64,000 nucleotides of DNA from Anaeramoeba flamelloides (lineage: Eukaryota > Metamonada > Anaeramoebidae): NCBI GenBank assembly GCA_027625915.1, contig JANTQA010000012.1:1953001-2017000 (forward strand), in the 5' to 3' direction. Both the position numbers and the translations under genes were made by a program. Positions 38,975-50,990 of the stretch are shown one piece after another. The first letter of the stretch is position 1; every line of letters starts with the position of its first letter. Under the pieces are notes generated by a model. That model did no database searches. It saw only the letters and a program-made list of their open reading frames with translations, and was not told the origin of the DNA.

Positions 38975-39350
38975 TATTTCAAGCTTAGTGTTGTTTATTG
39001 TAAATGTTTGGAATGATCTTCATTTTTCAAGCTCAAAAATCATGATTATTTTACTTTTTCCTTTTTATGATTCTTAATAAGTGTGTTCAAGTTCGTATCT
39101 CAAATTTTTCTTTTTCATTTTTCAATAAAAAAATGACATAAAATGATTTTTGGATCCTAATAGGAAATTGTTTTAATGATCATTGCTTCCACAATTTAAA
39201 TGGGGTTGTTACAAATATATTTTAAGACAAATTGTTAAGTTGTAAATTTAGTCCTTAAAACCAACTTTTCAAAAATTTCTTAGATTTTTTTTTTATTTTA
39301 AAGTTTTTTTGTTTTTGTCATAAAAAAAATAATTGTTTTAACTTTTTGTA
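38975..39350. repeat. Dispersed repeat, uninterrupted copy of the 1.84-2.96 kb repeat
   Basis: CTTAGTGTTGTTTATTGTAA, ATGTTTGGAATGATC, GTGTGTTCAAGTT, then AAAATGATTTTTGGATCC, CACAATTTAAATGGGG and TTTTAAGACAAATTG follow the same order as at 1838-1995 plus 2662-2960. The junction here is continuous, so it shows the state before the insertion at 2 kb. Confidence 0.55.
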
Positions 39351-40361
39351 TTTAGTAGAATTTAGAATTTACTCCGTATTAATTGTAAACAAAATTTAAA
39401 GATCACTTTTTTCTGAATCTTCAATGATCAAAGATTCGATTTATTGTTCTTGTGTTTTTCAAATACAATTACATTTCCAAGGTTATTTGTACAGACAAAC
39501 TATCGTAAATTCTTTAAAGTGAATACAAAAGCAATAATAGTTTTGAAAATTCTATATATGAATTACTGTCTCTCGTGTTAAAAACCATGGTAATTAAAAA
39601 AATCTCTTAAAGAGAAAACACAACTTTATTCTGAATTTGGAAAAAATTTTTCTTTTTTAAAAAAAGTAATGCATTTACTATTTCCCAGATATTAAAAAAA
39701 CATTTTCCAGAAAAAAGAACCTCATAAATACTAAAACTGTAAAAACAAAACACCTTTGGAACATTCACAATTAAACTTCAAAACAATTTTTCCAAAAAGT
39801 ATATTTTTCAGATTATGGGTAGAAGAACTTTTTCAAGAAATTCTTAACCACTCAGTTTCTTGGCACTCGTGCTGTTTTCGATTTGTTCTATTTTCTTGTA
39901 AAAGGAAGATGGAATTTTTTGTTTAAAAATTGTTTTTATAAAGATCTGAATTAATTCTGATCAGACAGTGTTCTTTTGGAGAGAAGGAAGTCTTTTGAGA
40001 AAGACTAAATTCAAAATTGTCAAAAGAAAAGGGAAAAAATTCTAACCTGCTTAAATAACCTCTATTTTGGCACAATTAAAGCTCAAAAATTCAATTGTTT
40101 GGTGTCTATTTTTTTTTTGTTTGAGAGTTTCTATTGGGAGAAATAGGGATTTCCAAAAGTAAGTCAGGTTTTTGAATTGGAAAAAATTCACTGATTGAAA
40201 ATTTTCACAATTAAAAGGCAAACCAATATTTCATTTCGAAAAGTAAAAGAGATCATAAAAAACGTTCTTGTAATTCCTCCAAAAAAGAGTTATCTAAAAA
40301 AAACCAAAAAAGCTCCAAAAAAACAATTTTTTACGATTTTCCAAATTTACAAATAAAAAAT

Positions 40362-41459
40362 ATGGTTCAGTTGGCAGAACACGGAAGGTGCTATTTGGAA
40401 AACCCAAAGGTTTCCGATTACCAGTGTTTGTGCAAATCCAAAGATTTTCAATATTACCGCTACATTGTGTTAGCTCTCTCAATTCTGACACTACTTTTTG
40501 CAACATATCTCAACGTTGACCTTTATCGCATCATTCAAAAAAGAAAAAATTTAAAAAAATTGTTCAAGCTTCGAATTCTTGCCTTAGGAATTGTTTGGGT
40601 CGGCACTGTAACAATTATCGTATATTTTATAATTGATCCTCATAGCTGCGCAAGAGAGCTGTCCTTTGTTGCTGAGTCGATTTTGTATGGGTATGGGATT
40701 ATGTTTCCTGCCATTTTGTTGATGATTATCATTTTAAGATGGATTGATCTCTTAAAGGTCTCATTTGCAACCCAAAAGCATGTCTTGTTTCATAGCAAAA
40801 CAAAAAAGATTTTTTTTAGTGTGATGATCTTTTGGTTTTGCTTTGAAACGGTCTGTAGGATCTTCTGGCAAGGCTCGATTTCTTATATTTATTTTGGCTG
40901 GGGGTTCACATACACCTTTGTGTGCTTTTTTAGCTTCTTGGTTGTTGGCACAAAGCTGAACCGAAGGCTGCTTTATGGCGCAAAGGCTTCTGGAATGATC
41001 GACTCAACAAGAAGAAAACAAATCAACGAAATCTACAAGGTCTCCTTTGCGGGCTCCTTGATCACGGTCTTAGTCCTGGTTGAAATCGCAGTTGTTAGTC
41101 TCTTTGGTTGCCTGAATAAAGAAACATGTGCGCTTTCTGTTGAGTTCCTTTGGAAAATTGAACAGCTGATCATCTATTGGCTATATTTGATGCTCGTCTA
41201 CAGAGGCAATAAGGCCATAAAAAACCCCAACATTACGAAAAAAATCAAAAACCAATCAAAAATTGATTTGGTTGAAAACAGAAGCGAAAAAGAGACAGGT
41301 AGTTCAAATAATAATTCTCAAACCCAGAACCAAACCAACAGTAGTAACAACAAAGGCAAATTAGACACACACAGTTCTGAGAACTCTGATTCTTCTGATA
41401 CCACCAGCTTGTCCAATTCTCATATTTCATCAAAATCATCAGATGTTTCACAAATCTAA
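40362..41459 (+). CDS. Seven-transmembrane protein, possibly THH1/TOM1/TOM3-like
   Basis: A single 365-codon exon starts at the ATG at 40362. After a 34-residue Cys-containing N-terminus it has seven hydrophobic spans, roughly 35-55, 68-90, 99-128, 150-169, 174-198, 225-251 and 261-283. A Ser/Asn/Thr-rich cytoplasmic tail of about 75 residues follows (SDSSDTTSLSNSHISSKSSD). The arrangement fits a GPCR-like or THH1/TOM1/TOM3-type membrane protein. Spans such as ILYGYGIMFPAILLMIIIL before a basic loop and the short conserved-looking IDPHSC loop favour the latter, but this is a judgement of style rather than a signature match. No signal peptide. Coding sequence is clearly less AT-rich than its flanks, supporting a real, expressed gene. 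Confidence 0.8.
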   Translation: MVQLAEHGRCYLENPKVSDYQCLCKSKDFQYYRYIVLALSILTLLFATYLNVDLYRIIQKRKNLKKLFKLRILALGIVWVGTVTIIVYFIIDPHSCARELSFVAESILYGYGIMFPAILLMIIILRWIDLLKVSFATQKHVLFHSKTKKIFFSVMIFWFCFETVCRIFWQGSISYIYFGWGFTYTFVCFFSFLVVGTKLNRRLLYGAKASGMIDSTRRKQINEIYKVSFAGSLITVLVLVEIAVVSLFGCLNKETCALSVEFLWKIEQLIIYWLYLMLVYRGNKAIKNPNITKKIKNQSKIDLVENRSEKETGSSNNNSQTQNQTNSSNNKGKLDTHSSENSDSSDTTSLSNSHISSKSSDVSQI

Positions 41460-44400
41460 ACTTTTTACATAAATAACAACAATAAAGTTTGTGATAAAGT
41501 TGTTTTGAAAAAGTTTGACTCCAAAGTTTTTAAAAATTCCTGAAAATAGGTCTGTTGTCGTTTTTCAACGGCTATAGATACTTTTAAAACTTTTTTGTCA
41601 CAATTTTTTAAAAAAACCTATTCATTTTTTTTTTTTTAATCCTTTTTTTTATTTTTTTACATTATTTCCTTAACGAACAAAATTGGGCATCTTCCATTTT
41701 CCAATATTTTGAAAATTTCGAATTCTACTCTGAGAGTGTGACAAATTTTGAGATTTTTGATAGCAGTGGGTCAGGAGTGATATATATTTTCGATCTTGAA
41801 GAAACAATTTACCTATTAAATCTTGAGTGAATTTACAAAATCTTCAAAAATAAAAATCGATTAAAAAAATCTCAAGATTTATGATTATTATGTAACTTGA
41901 TGAGCATAAAAAGAATGATTTTTTCAAGTTTTGTGGTACACAAGTGGAAATAATTACACTTACATTTGATTGATAATCCTTTGAATTCTACTTCAATATT
42001 AGTTTCGTTCTGGATTCTTAGAACACCCAAAGTATATTAAATAAAAAAGTATCAACAGATCGATGAGTTCACAAATATCGATTTTTTCTTTGAAATTTAT
42101 ATTAGTCAAAGAAAAAAAATAACAAAATTAAAAAAAAAACGATTATGATCTAAAAAAGCAAAAAAATTATTTAGATAATAATATTGGACAAAACACCCCA
42201 AAGACACATAAAATTGGATCATATTTTTGAAAAAATAATTTTGATTTATTTATTATTTATTTAGAGAAAATAGTACTTTAAGAAAATTTATCAATTAAAA
42301 AAAAAAGAGTAGAAGGAAAATAACAAATATATATATATATATATATATAAACGATATCATCTACATGACTAAATAAAAACTATCTACTGCCGTTAGATTT
42401 TTCAGGATTTGAAAGAATTGAGTAAAATCCTTGATTTAACTAAATTCTTGCTAATTATGGAAAACTGTCTTTAGCTTTTTTTTAATTATAAAAATTAAAA
42501 GAAAATGTTTGAAATTTTCTTTTTATTTCACAAATAAAAATAAAGTGTCGTTAGGTTTTCTTGAGTTTTCTACTTATTTAAAAAATCGATAGATTTTATA
42601 GATCAAAAACGAAAACATCTAAGAAAACCTCGGCACTACACGGTACTTGAAGACACGCAGCCTGAATACACACAGGGAAAAAATACCCGATCGAAATATT
42701 ATCGATCACTGATAAAAATTTTATAAACTGAGATTAATAAATTGACATTTCGCAGACTCTCATGCCGGGGATACTAATTTACTGAATTTATATTTTTTTT
42801 TAACTATTGTGAGTATTTTTTTTAACACTTTATTTTTATTATTTTTTCTTTATTACCTTAAGTGTTCTAACCATAAGATCTTTGATGAAAAATTCCTGAC
42901 AAGAGCAATACATTTCTTAATTTTCATTAGTTATGTTGAAGAGTTTCTGTTTATTTTTTCAAGAATAATTTTTTGGTATTGTTTCTTATCTAAAATTGTT
43001 GCTAATTTTTTTTTTTTTAATTTGAAAAAATCACGTTTTTAGAATTTTAGAGATAAATAAAGAGTTCCTTGCATTTATTCAAATTTTGATTATAGTTAAC
43101 CAAACAGACTTTTTTTGATTTTTGAGCTTGAATGGATTTTCAATATAAAATCATTTGGTGAACACCAATATTTTGTTTGAAAATAGATTTTTTTTTAAAA
43201 ATTAAATGAAAGATTGTTTTTTTACTAAAAAGATTTTTGATTAAAATTATGATCCGTCTAACTAAGATAATCAGATATTATATTTATTATTACAAAAATT
43301 CTGGTAAATACAAGAAACTCTTTTTTTATCTCTAAAATCGAAAAAACTTCATTTTTTAGAAAATTTTATTTATTATAATATATATATTGACCGATATTAT
43401 AAAGTAAATGATTATTTGAGCTTTTTTAAATATTAAAAAGGTTGATTTACCAAACAAAAAAAAATTCACAATAAAATTTCAGGTACACTATTATTCAAAA
43501 TGAAGGCACAGTTTTTTGATTTTTTTAATACAGTTTATAACACTGGAATCCGAATTTTGTAAACTAAATTCAAAAAATAGGGGACCAAATTTCGAGATCT
43601 CGTTCTAGAATCATTGAATTTCAATATGATGTTGGGCAGTTGATTAATGATGTAATTTAAATAAAATTTTCTACTTCATAATTTACTAACCAAACTTTTG
43701 ACTGAAAAATTGGAAGAAAATAAAAAAAATTATCAAACAATCAGATGACAATTTGATTTTTTTTTGTTTGTTAGTTTTTTCAATCAAATAGTTTCAGATG
43801 TCAATTTTTCTTCACTGATTTACATTTAATATTTTTACATGATGAAAAATTTCAATTTAATTCTCAATCAAATTACTCTTACAACCGAAAAAAATTCGAT
43901 AATATCCAGATGTTGTAAAATTTTGGATGATTTTTTTAGCCATATTTTGGTACAAAAAATGAAATAGATTTTGTTCAACGTATAAAAATTTTTAAAGAAG
44001 ACACCTTGTTAGTATTTGTTCTTCTGATGATTATCCATCAACTTCTAGTTTATTGATGATTATTTACAGGGTTCCTCATATAATTAGTTTTCCTGAGTAT
44101 CATTTGAAAAACTGGGCCCTTATTTTTCGAAAGTAGTTTAATTAATTTGTGATTTTTTTTTGTTCCTTAATTTTAAATGAAAGCTTGCTCCTTAAACGTT
44201 ACACAGAACATATCATACAATTCAAGATTTTTATTTTAATAAAAAAACTATTTTCTAAAAGTATTTAACGATTTAATCATTCTTCAGACTTTAAATTTAA
44301 ACAAAATCTTTCTTAAATTTATCCCAAAATGTAGATTAACAGCTAAAAAATATTGTTTATTTTTGATAAAAAAAATAGTTAACAGGGTAGTTTTTTTTAA
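41460..44400. other. Gene-free stretch with microsatellite and hairpin repeat
   Basis: No gene was recognised. A TA dinucleotide run lies at 42329-42349. A hairpin repeat of the GAATTGAGTAAAATC family lies at about 42410-42560 (GAAAGAATTGAGTAAAATCC, TGATTTAACTAAATTCTTG) with a GC-richer flank at 42630-42680. Confidence 0.45.
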
Positions 44401-44599
44401 TACAGTCAGTTTCACTTTTAAGGCACAAACTTTCAACCAAATTTAAGGCACAAAAAAATCTCAAATTAAGGCACAAAATTAGGAATTTTATTTTTTACAA
44501 TTTATTTTACTAGAATTTGAATTTTGTGCTTTAATTTGAGATTTTTTTGTGCCTTAAATTTCGTTGAAAGTTTGTGCCTTAAAAGTGAAACTGACTGTA
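44401..44599. mobile_element. TA-flanked foldback MITE, copy 3
   Basis: It begins TACAGTCAGTTTCACTTTTA and ends AAAGTGAAACTGACTGTA, so both ends carry the same compensating change relative to copy 1 (TTTCAC for TTCCAC). That is expected if this copy belongs to a separate subfamily or arms were homogenised. Internal mirrored motifs AAATCTCAAATTAAGGCAC and GTGCCTTAAATTTCG are intact. Confidence 0.82.
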
Positions 44600-44612
44600 T
44601 AATAATTTAACC

Positions 44613-45152
44613 TAACCCCCAATTCAATATTTTTAACACATCAAAATTCGATTTGTGAAAAAAAAAAAAACATTTTTAATCAATTCAAGAAGATTTACCA
44701 AATTAGAACCATTCACTAATTGAAATGTTAACACTTGTTTATATTTTATAATAATCACAAAATAATAAATAAATAATTATCAATAATAAATAAATCAAGG
44801 GTTTTAAAAATTTTGAAGAGAGCAAAACAAAAAAAATACAATAGTAAATTTGTTGAAATTCTATTAAGATTATTGATCGATCAAATGATTAGATACTACA
44901 AACTAATTTTATTTGAGTTCTTCTATTTGGAACAACTCAACTTTAACCTAATATCAATTGTTCAAAAAAAATTTGATCCAACAAAAACAAATTACGTAAT
45001 TCAAACAATGAAATGAAATCAAAAACTAAAAGATGAAGAAATGATTTTCATATTTTACAAAAATCAGAAATTATCACCAATTTAAATGAAATTGTATTAT
45101 TGTGATTGTTTATAACTTTTTGACTGTGCGAAAAATTTCGAATTTTAGTTTA
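44613..45152. mobile_element. TAAAC-ended element, inverted copy
   Basis: It starts TAACCCCCAATTCAATATTTTT and ends CGAATTTTAGTTTA, the reverse-oriented ends of the family. Its plus strand is open for 67 codons (AKQKKYNSKFVEILLRLLID, QMIRYYKLILFEFFYLEQLN). The frame is only partly kept in the copy at 26.5 kb (KFVLILLVILIYRIVRY, ILFELFDL). It abuts the TA-flanked MITE directly upstream. Confidence 0.65.
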
Positions 45153-45309
45153 TATAACTAGATTGATAATTTAACTTCACCCCATTCCAAAAATTTTGGA
45201 ACACACAATCATCAAGAAATATTTAAAAAATATGATAATTGGTTATAATATCCCAATCCCATTATTAAACTAAATTGAAGTTAAACATTAAATCTTGTTA
45301 TATGAAATG

Positions 45310-45535
45310 ATTTTTATCAAAATAAAATAAAATAATAAAAATGAAAAAAATAACAACCAGAAGTCAAAAATGATGAAAGGAGCAGAATAAAAAAATATAT
45401 TACTAAATTTAATAGAATTTCATCAACACTTATTAATCAATCAAATGAATAGATAGTATTAATTAATCATATGTGATTTTTCTTTTTTTGAAGAACTTAA
45501 TTTAACCTTGTTTAATTCATTGAAAAAAAAAAAAA
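45310..45535. repeat. Partial TAAAC-family copy
   Basis: AATGATGAAAGGAGCAGAATAAAA, ATAGAATTTCATCAACACTT, ATTAATCAATCAAATGAATAG and TTGAAGAACTTAATTTAACC follow the order of the central part of the family. Both ends are absent. It ends at an A run. Confidence 0.45.
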
Positions 45536-46501
45536 AAAAAAAAGATTTCCCAACCTTACAAAACATATTAAATAACCAGAAAAAAAAAAACAAAAATGAA
45601 AACAAAGAACAGAAAAGACAAAACATGATAATACTCACCTACAAATTCAAAATTATTTCTAAATTTTCTGTCATTTGTGATATTGATATTCTTTATACTA
45701 TTTTAATTTGCCCAAAATTTTTGGAATTTTGGCGAGTTTCGTAAAAAGGAACCAAATAATCAGTCTTTGTTAATTTATATTGTAAAAATTATTTTTCTAA
45801 TCCAGAAATTAAAAAAACTCTGAAATATTTGCTTTTGGAGGTATAAATATTTATTTTTAAATATTGAATCATACAACTGTTTTGAGTTTTTAGATTTAGA
45901 TTTGGAAAAATAATTGAACCAAAAAAATTTTCAACTGATAATTTTGAATTGTGAACATAATTAAAAAACGTCTAATAATTTATTATTCAAAAATATTTAA
46001 AATCTATTTTTAGAACCAATCCAATAATACAGAACATTTACTCTCAATCACAACATACTTTAATTATAGGCGAAACTACATTGATCCCAACTCCTTAACA
46101 GTGAAACACTTTTTATAGCACTGAACCCTTAAAAATTAATACAAAAACTTTTTAAACACTTAGATATGATGCTTCTTATAGTGTAGTAATATACAACTTA
46201 AAATCCATATCATTGTTCAAAAAATAGTTTATATGTTTCTACAAAAATTTTCATTAATACTAAGATTAAACCAATTAACGAAATGAGAAGGGAACTCAAC
46301 ACTTTATATCTTAGATATCTCTGACCAAAATTATGATATTTGTAAAAAAAATGTATTTCCAATATTTTAGAAAATATTAAATCCTTTAACAAAATACAAA
46401 AATTAAACTTTAAACATAAAAAATTTATTTTCAAAAAGATTAATCTCATTAAATTTGTCAATGCAAATACTCTCTAAATGTGATACAAACATGAGTAGAA
46501 C

Positions 46502-47383
46502 TTATTTTTTTTTCTTAAATTTTTTTGGAGATTTTGTTGAAATCATTTGTATATACTCTTTAAATGTGGTTATGATTTCTTTATAATTGTTGGACTCCAA
46601 ATTAATTTTATTTTTATCCTTTAAGGTAATGAAAAACCCACCAGAAGAGTTTTTCATTTGGTTAATACTTGCGATTTGACTCAAATCCTTTTTTAAAATT
46701 ATGGATCCTATTTCATATTTCAAAGCCTTGATAACAAAAAACAGTTTCCCTGCACGAGGCGACTTGTTAATTTCTAAAAAGATTGGAGAAGGAGACGATC
46801 GCTCTGCAACAATCATGTGCAGTTCCCATTTTTTCAAGGGCAAACAAAAGTAACCAATAAATCCCTTCATGTCTTTCACTCTTTTGTTATTCTCTTCGAT
46901 CGTTTTTTGTCTTGTTGAAGATTCAACTTGCAAAGACTGGATCTTCCTTGTCGAAATGCTGATTTGCACCAAATTCTGTTCAATGTCGCTGTTCAGATTT
47001 CGACAAGACTTTTGTAAGGTAGACAGCCACTTTTCTAACTGCGTATTCTGTTGCTCAAATTTCTTCACATCAGTTTGTGTGTCCTTACTTCTTTTTTTGA
47101 AAGTTTCCAATTGCTTGGATTGCAACTTTGTTTGTTCCTCAGTTAGCTCGATTTTCTTTTCCAAATTGACACAAAAAAAAGTGAATTTCTTCTTCCATTT
47201 GTCCAACATCAAATCCAAGTTGATTGATCTCTTCAGTTTTTTTTGTTAGTTCCCTTTTTTTTTTATGTAGAGCTCTTCTTTTTGTTTTCTTCGTTTTTCT
47301 TTTTTTTGGTTTTCTTCTTTTTGTTCTAGAAATTTGGTTTTTAAATTGTTTATTTGTTCTGTGACAGGATTTGAAAGGTACAT
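46502..47383 (-). CDS. Coiled-coil protein of unknown function, frame interrupted at homopolymers
   Basis: The start at 47383 reads MYLSNPVTEQINNLKTKFLE, then a long Lys/Glu/Gln coiled coil (KLQSKQLETFKKRSKDTQTD, KKFEQQNTQLEKWLSTLQKS). A globular C-terminus of about 110 residues follows (GYFCLPLKKWELHMIVAERS, SGGFFITLKDKNKINLESNN, YKEIITTFKEYIQM), which could adopt a small domain such as a PH- or RWD-like fold. Coding character continues across three frames: it leaves the first frame at the A run near 47250 and the second at the T run near 47180. Both changes fall in runs of eight or more identical bases, so assembly error is as likely as real decay. A kinetochore or tether protein is conceivable from the architecture but unproven. 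Confidence 0.6.
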
Positions 47384-47443
47384 TGTTGATAAATTTAAAA
47401 ATAAAAGGCTATCTGTCAAAAGAAAGCCAAAAAAAATGACTAA

Positions 47444-47865
47444 CTGTTGTGGAAAAAAAGTGAAATAGGAAAAAAAGTGAAACACGGTTTTTAATTGGGA
47501 ACCTTACTGAAAATGAAAAGTAAAATCAATTATAACGAAAAGAAGAAACCAATTAACTTCAAATAATAACCCATTATATTGTTGTCAATCAACCCAACAA
47601 TTACAATTTAAATCTATTTGCTTTATCGAAATTGTTGTTGTGGTTTTGGAGATCACAAAAATAGTCAATTTTTTGTACAAATATTTAATAATATTGATCA
47701 ATCTGAGAAAAACCCATAGATCAAAAGATACTATTAAAAAAATTGTTATTGTGGTGAATACTTCATTTTGTCTTTATTTATTTATTCTTTTTTTAATTGA
47801 TTTTACTTTGAATTTTCAGTAATGTTCCCAATTAAAAACGATGTTTCACTTTTTTTCCACAACGG
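47444..47865. mobile_element. TAA-flanked MITE, intact copy
   Basis: TAA at 47441-47443 and 47866-47868 bounds a 422-bp element. Its ends are CTGTTGTGG and CCACAACGG, continuing inward as a roughly 70-bp inverted repeat (GTGAAACACGG, TTTTTAATTGGGAAC, TTACTGAAAATGAAAAGTAA). The left arm holds an extra 17-bp duplication (GAAAAAAAGTGAAA repeated). A 3-bp TAA/TTA duplication is the hallmark of PIF/Harbinger-type transposition, so a Harbinger-derived MITE is likely. It lies about 60 bp upstream of the coiled-coil gene's start codon. Confidence 0.78.
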
Positions 47866-48173
47866 TAAAATTAATACTAGTATTTGAATTTGAAGTTGGA
47901 TAACATTTCACTTCATTTTCACTTATATTTTTTAATTCAAAAAATTATTCCATTTCATTTAAGGATTCTTATCTCATCCAATATATACAAATATATGACA
48001 TAAAAAAGGGAACAAGTAAAGGAAGATATCACACAGATTACTATTTACTTCGAGACATAGCTTATTGTTGAAAAAGGAAAAGCAAAAAGGAAGTGAAATT
48101 TTTTCCCATTAATTATTTCAAATACCAGTTTAGTTGTGAAAAAAATAAGGGGCATGAAAATAGTGCTGTGAAG

Positions 48174-48590
48174 ATTTTGAATTGTGAATATTTGCTAAAT
48201 AGTTGGTAATTGTAAATATTTTGAATCAAAACCTTATTATATATAACCAAATTTTTTACGAACCAAGTAATAAACCTACTAAAGTTCATTAAAGTAATTC
48301 GGTGATAGAGTAATCAAGTAATTGTTTGATAACTAAGTTAGATCAACTTTTTGAAAAAAAAAACGATCAAGTTTTATAAAGGAATACTAGAGTTTGGAAA
48401 ATTATATTTTTTAATTCTGGGTTTTTTGGATTGATTAAATGGAGTTTTGAACAAGTGTAATTATATTAATCAATCATTCTAATAAGTGAGCAAGTTTTAA
48501 TATTAAAAAATTTGATTCCTAAAAAAAAAAGGATTTGATGTTAAATAAAAGAAATTACACAACAACTTCCTAATATTCACAATTAAAATT
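48174..48590. mobile_element. 400-bp MITE with about 60-bp ends, copy 2
   Basis: The left end reads TTTTGAATTGTGAATATTTG, then AGTTGGTAATTGTAAATATT and GAATCAAAACC. The right end is its inverted match (GGATTTGATGTTAAATAAAA, AATTACACAACAACTTCC, TAATATTCACAATTAAAA). The interior (GTAATAAACCTACTAAAG, TTCATTAAAGTAAT) is the complement of the RtcB-intron copy. No target duplication could be fixed. Confidence 0.65.
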
Positions 48591-50335
48591 TTTTTCAGGG
48601 ATTTTTTTCATTTCTGGTATTTTTTTCACTACAATATATCCATAAGTTGAATTTCAATTTTTCATTTTTAAGTAGGCATACCATTATAAAAAACATTTTA
48701 AATTTTTATAAGGGAGTTAAATAATAATAAAAAGTCACTATCACTTGCGAAAGTCTCAATTGATTAATAATATTTGGAAAGAAATTAAATTCTATCATAA
48801 TTTGATATTTTGTCGATATTTAAAACCAAGATGTTAATTACTAAAAATTTTGATAAGGTAAATAAATTGAACAATATGAAAAACCAGACAAAATTTACAT
48901 GTTCAAAGGTTTTAAATCATAATTATTTATTAATCTAAAAATTTGATCTAAATTGCCAAACAAAAGTAGTTTAATTAAAACGTAATTTACTAAAATCATA
49001 TACTTTTACTTTTTTACCCAAATTTGACCTATGTATACAATTATCTAAGCTTTAAAATGTTTTAAAATGATTCAGATAACTAGAAACATAAGGAGGGGTT
49101 AATTTTCAAAATTTTAAAAGTTATTTTGAATTTGGATAGGAATAGAATAGTTTCTCCAAATTAAAAAGTTCTACTGAAATTAAAATTTAAATTTTAACAA
49201 GATCTCTTGACTCGACATTTACTTCAGTTAAAAAAGATGTTATTAGTTATAAAAAGAATATACATAACCATATAAGCCCAATTGTTGTTAAATAAACCCT
49301 CTTAACAAAAATTTCTAAACTTTGGTATTTTTGTTGAGAATAATTTTTTTTTAGAATAAACTAAACTCTTTTACACCGATAGGAAACAAATAAATTGAAT
49401 TACTCAAAATAATTTAAACAATTAAGTTAAGAACTTTTTAAAAAATAGATATTTTAATTTTTTTAATTTTTTTCTTTATTGATTAAGAGAGTAATGTAAA
49501 ATCCCTCTCGTTTGTTATTATTTTTTTTTAATTTTAAAGAATTGAGTACAATCAATATTTTTACTAAATTCTTTTTAATTATAAAAAAAAAAACTATTTT
49601 TAAACTTTCTTCAGTTTTTTTTTTTTTTTAATAATTAATATATTTTTTTAGATATAACAGAAAACCCAAGAAAATCATTTTTAGGGAGTTTTTAATTTTT
49701 TGAAATTGATAGAAAATGAGAGAAATTTTCTTATTATATCTTATTTCAGAAAAAAAAAAAAAAAATAACACCCCACAATACTTCTCTAATTCCTAAATTT
49801 TTATATGGAAATTTTGTTAATGACTCAAAAATAATCCTATTATAAATCAAGAATAATAAATTGATTCGTCATAAAGGCAAATAATATTTCCAATCTTATT
49901 ATTTTATAATTTATTAAATATATTTATTTTTTTAATTGATATATCCAGATTATTCGATTATTTTATAAAGTCTGAAAAGTTCCTAAGCTGATGATAGAAA
50001 TCTTTAATGACATTTAAACTATTAATTTTACATAATTTACAAGTTTTTTTTATTTTTATTCGGTACTTAAAAATATCTGTGTAAATAATATGTGATTGTT
50101 TCAAGTTTTAAAAAAATGTAGAACCCTTCCCCATTCACATCTCTTTTTATTCCTCTAGCTTTTCAAAATCCAAAAGAATCAATTAAACCAATGATTTTAA
50201 TTCTATTATTTTAAATTTTGGATCTTTAACATTATGTTTTTTTTTTAAATTTGAGAAAAAAAAAAGAAAATTTAATAAATTTTCTTTTTCATTTTTCAAA
50301 TTATAACCAACCTAACAACAAAAAATATTTAAAAT
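48591..50335. other. Gene-free AT-rich stretch with hairpin repeat
   Basis: No gene was recognised. A copy of the hairpin family lies at about 49510-49790 (TTTTAAAGAATTGAGTACAA, TTTTACTAAATTC). Confidence 0.4.
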
Positions 50336-50640
50336 AGAATGATTCAACTTCCATTCTAAAATTATGAAACTTCAATATTTTTTTTTAAAAAGATATTCTT
50401 ATGTTTATGATAAAAATAAAATAAAAACTATATCTTATAATCTATTCAAAAAATACCTTAACTCAGAAATAGATGAAATACCGATATTTTTTTATAGAAA
50501 TTGGACATTCTATAAAGAAAATAGTAAAATATGGATTAAATCATTAATCCAAATAAACAAAAATAATAAAAATAATATCTTTGATATTATTCAAAATAAA
50601 GAATTCATTATTTACCCAATTATTGATTAATAATGAAGAA
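50336..50640 (+). mobile_element. LINE 3' fragment, diverged
   Basis: An 88-codon open frame reads LKRYSYVYDKNKIK, SYNLFKKYLNSEIDEI, FFYRNWTFYKENSKIWIKSL. This parallels the LINE tails at 390-600 and 13.1-13.3 kb (NRYSYV, then the zinc-knuckle segment, then RKIWIS), but the Cys and His positions are replaced. It is therefore best read as a decayed or divergent LINE 3' end rather than a gene. Confidence 0.45.
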
Positions 50641-50714
50641 AATTATTATTCTTTATTGAAAGTTCTAAACAAAAATTAAGATTTTCAGGAAGTACCTTCA
50701 AGTTTCATAGAGTG

Positions 50715-50990
50715 CCACACAGTGTAAAAGAATAGAGAAAAATCTTTGATTTTACTTAATTCTTTTAAATTCTGGAAAACCGAACAAATTTTTTTTTAAT
50801 TTCAGAAATTAAAATAAAATTTGAGAAATTTTCTTTTTATTTCCTAAATTAAAAAAAAACCTAACGAAAGTGCCTATCAAGAGCCATGGAGTGTTTATGT
50901 TTTCCAGAATTCGAAAGAATAGAGCCAAACTAACTATTTAACTCAATTCTTCTAAATTAAAAAAAAACCTAATTGCTGTAAGAGGAAATT
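50715..50990. repeat. Two hairpin-family copies in tandem
   Basis: The units GTAAAAGAATAGAGAAAAATC/GATTTTACTTAATTCTTTTAAA and GAATTCGAAAGAATAGAGCC/ACTCAATTCTTCTAAAT repeat the same half-palindrome. They are separated by an AAACCTAACGAAAGTGCC spacer like that at 14.75 kb. Confidence 0.5.

Noticed and set aside
44813-45016. 67-codon frame in the inverted TAAAC element as a real small gene
   Set aside because: The frame is only partly kept in other copies of the repeat and is interrupted in most, so it is treated as part of a non-coding element.
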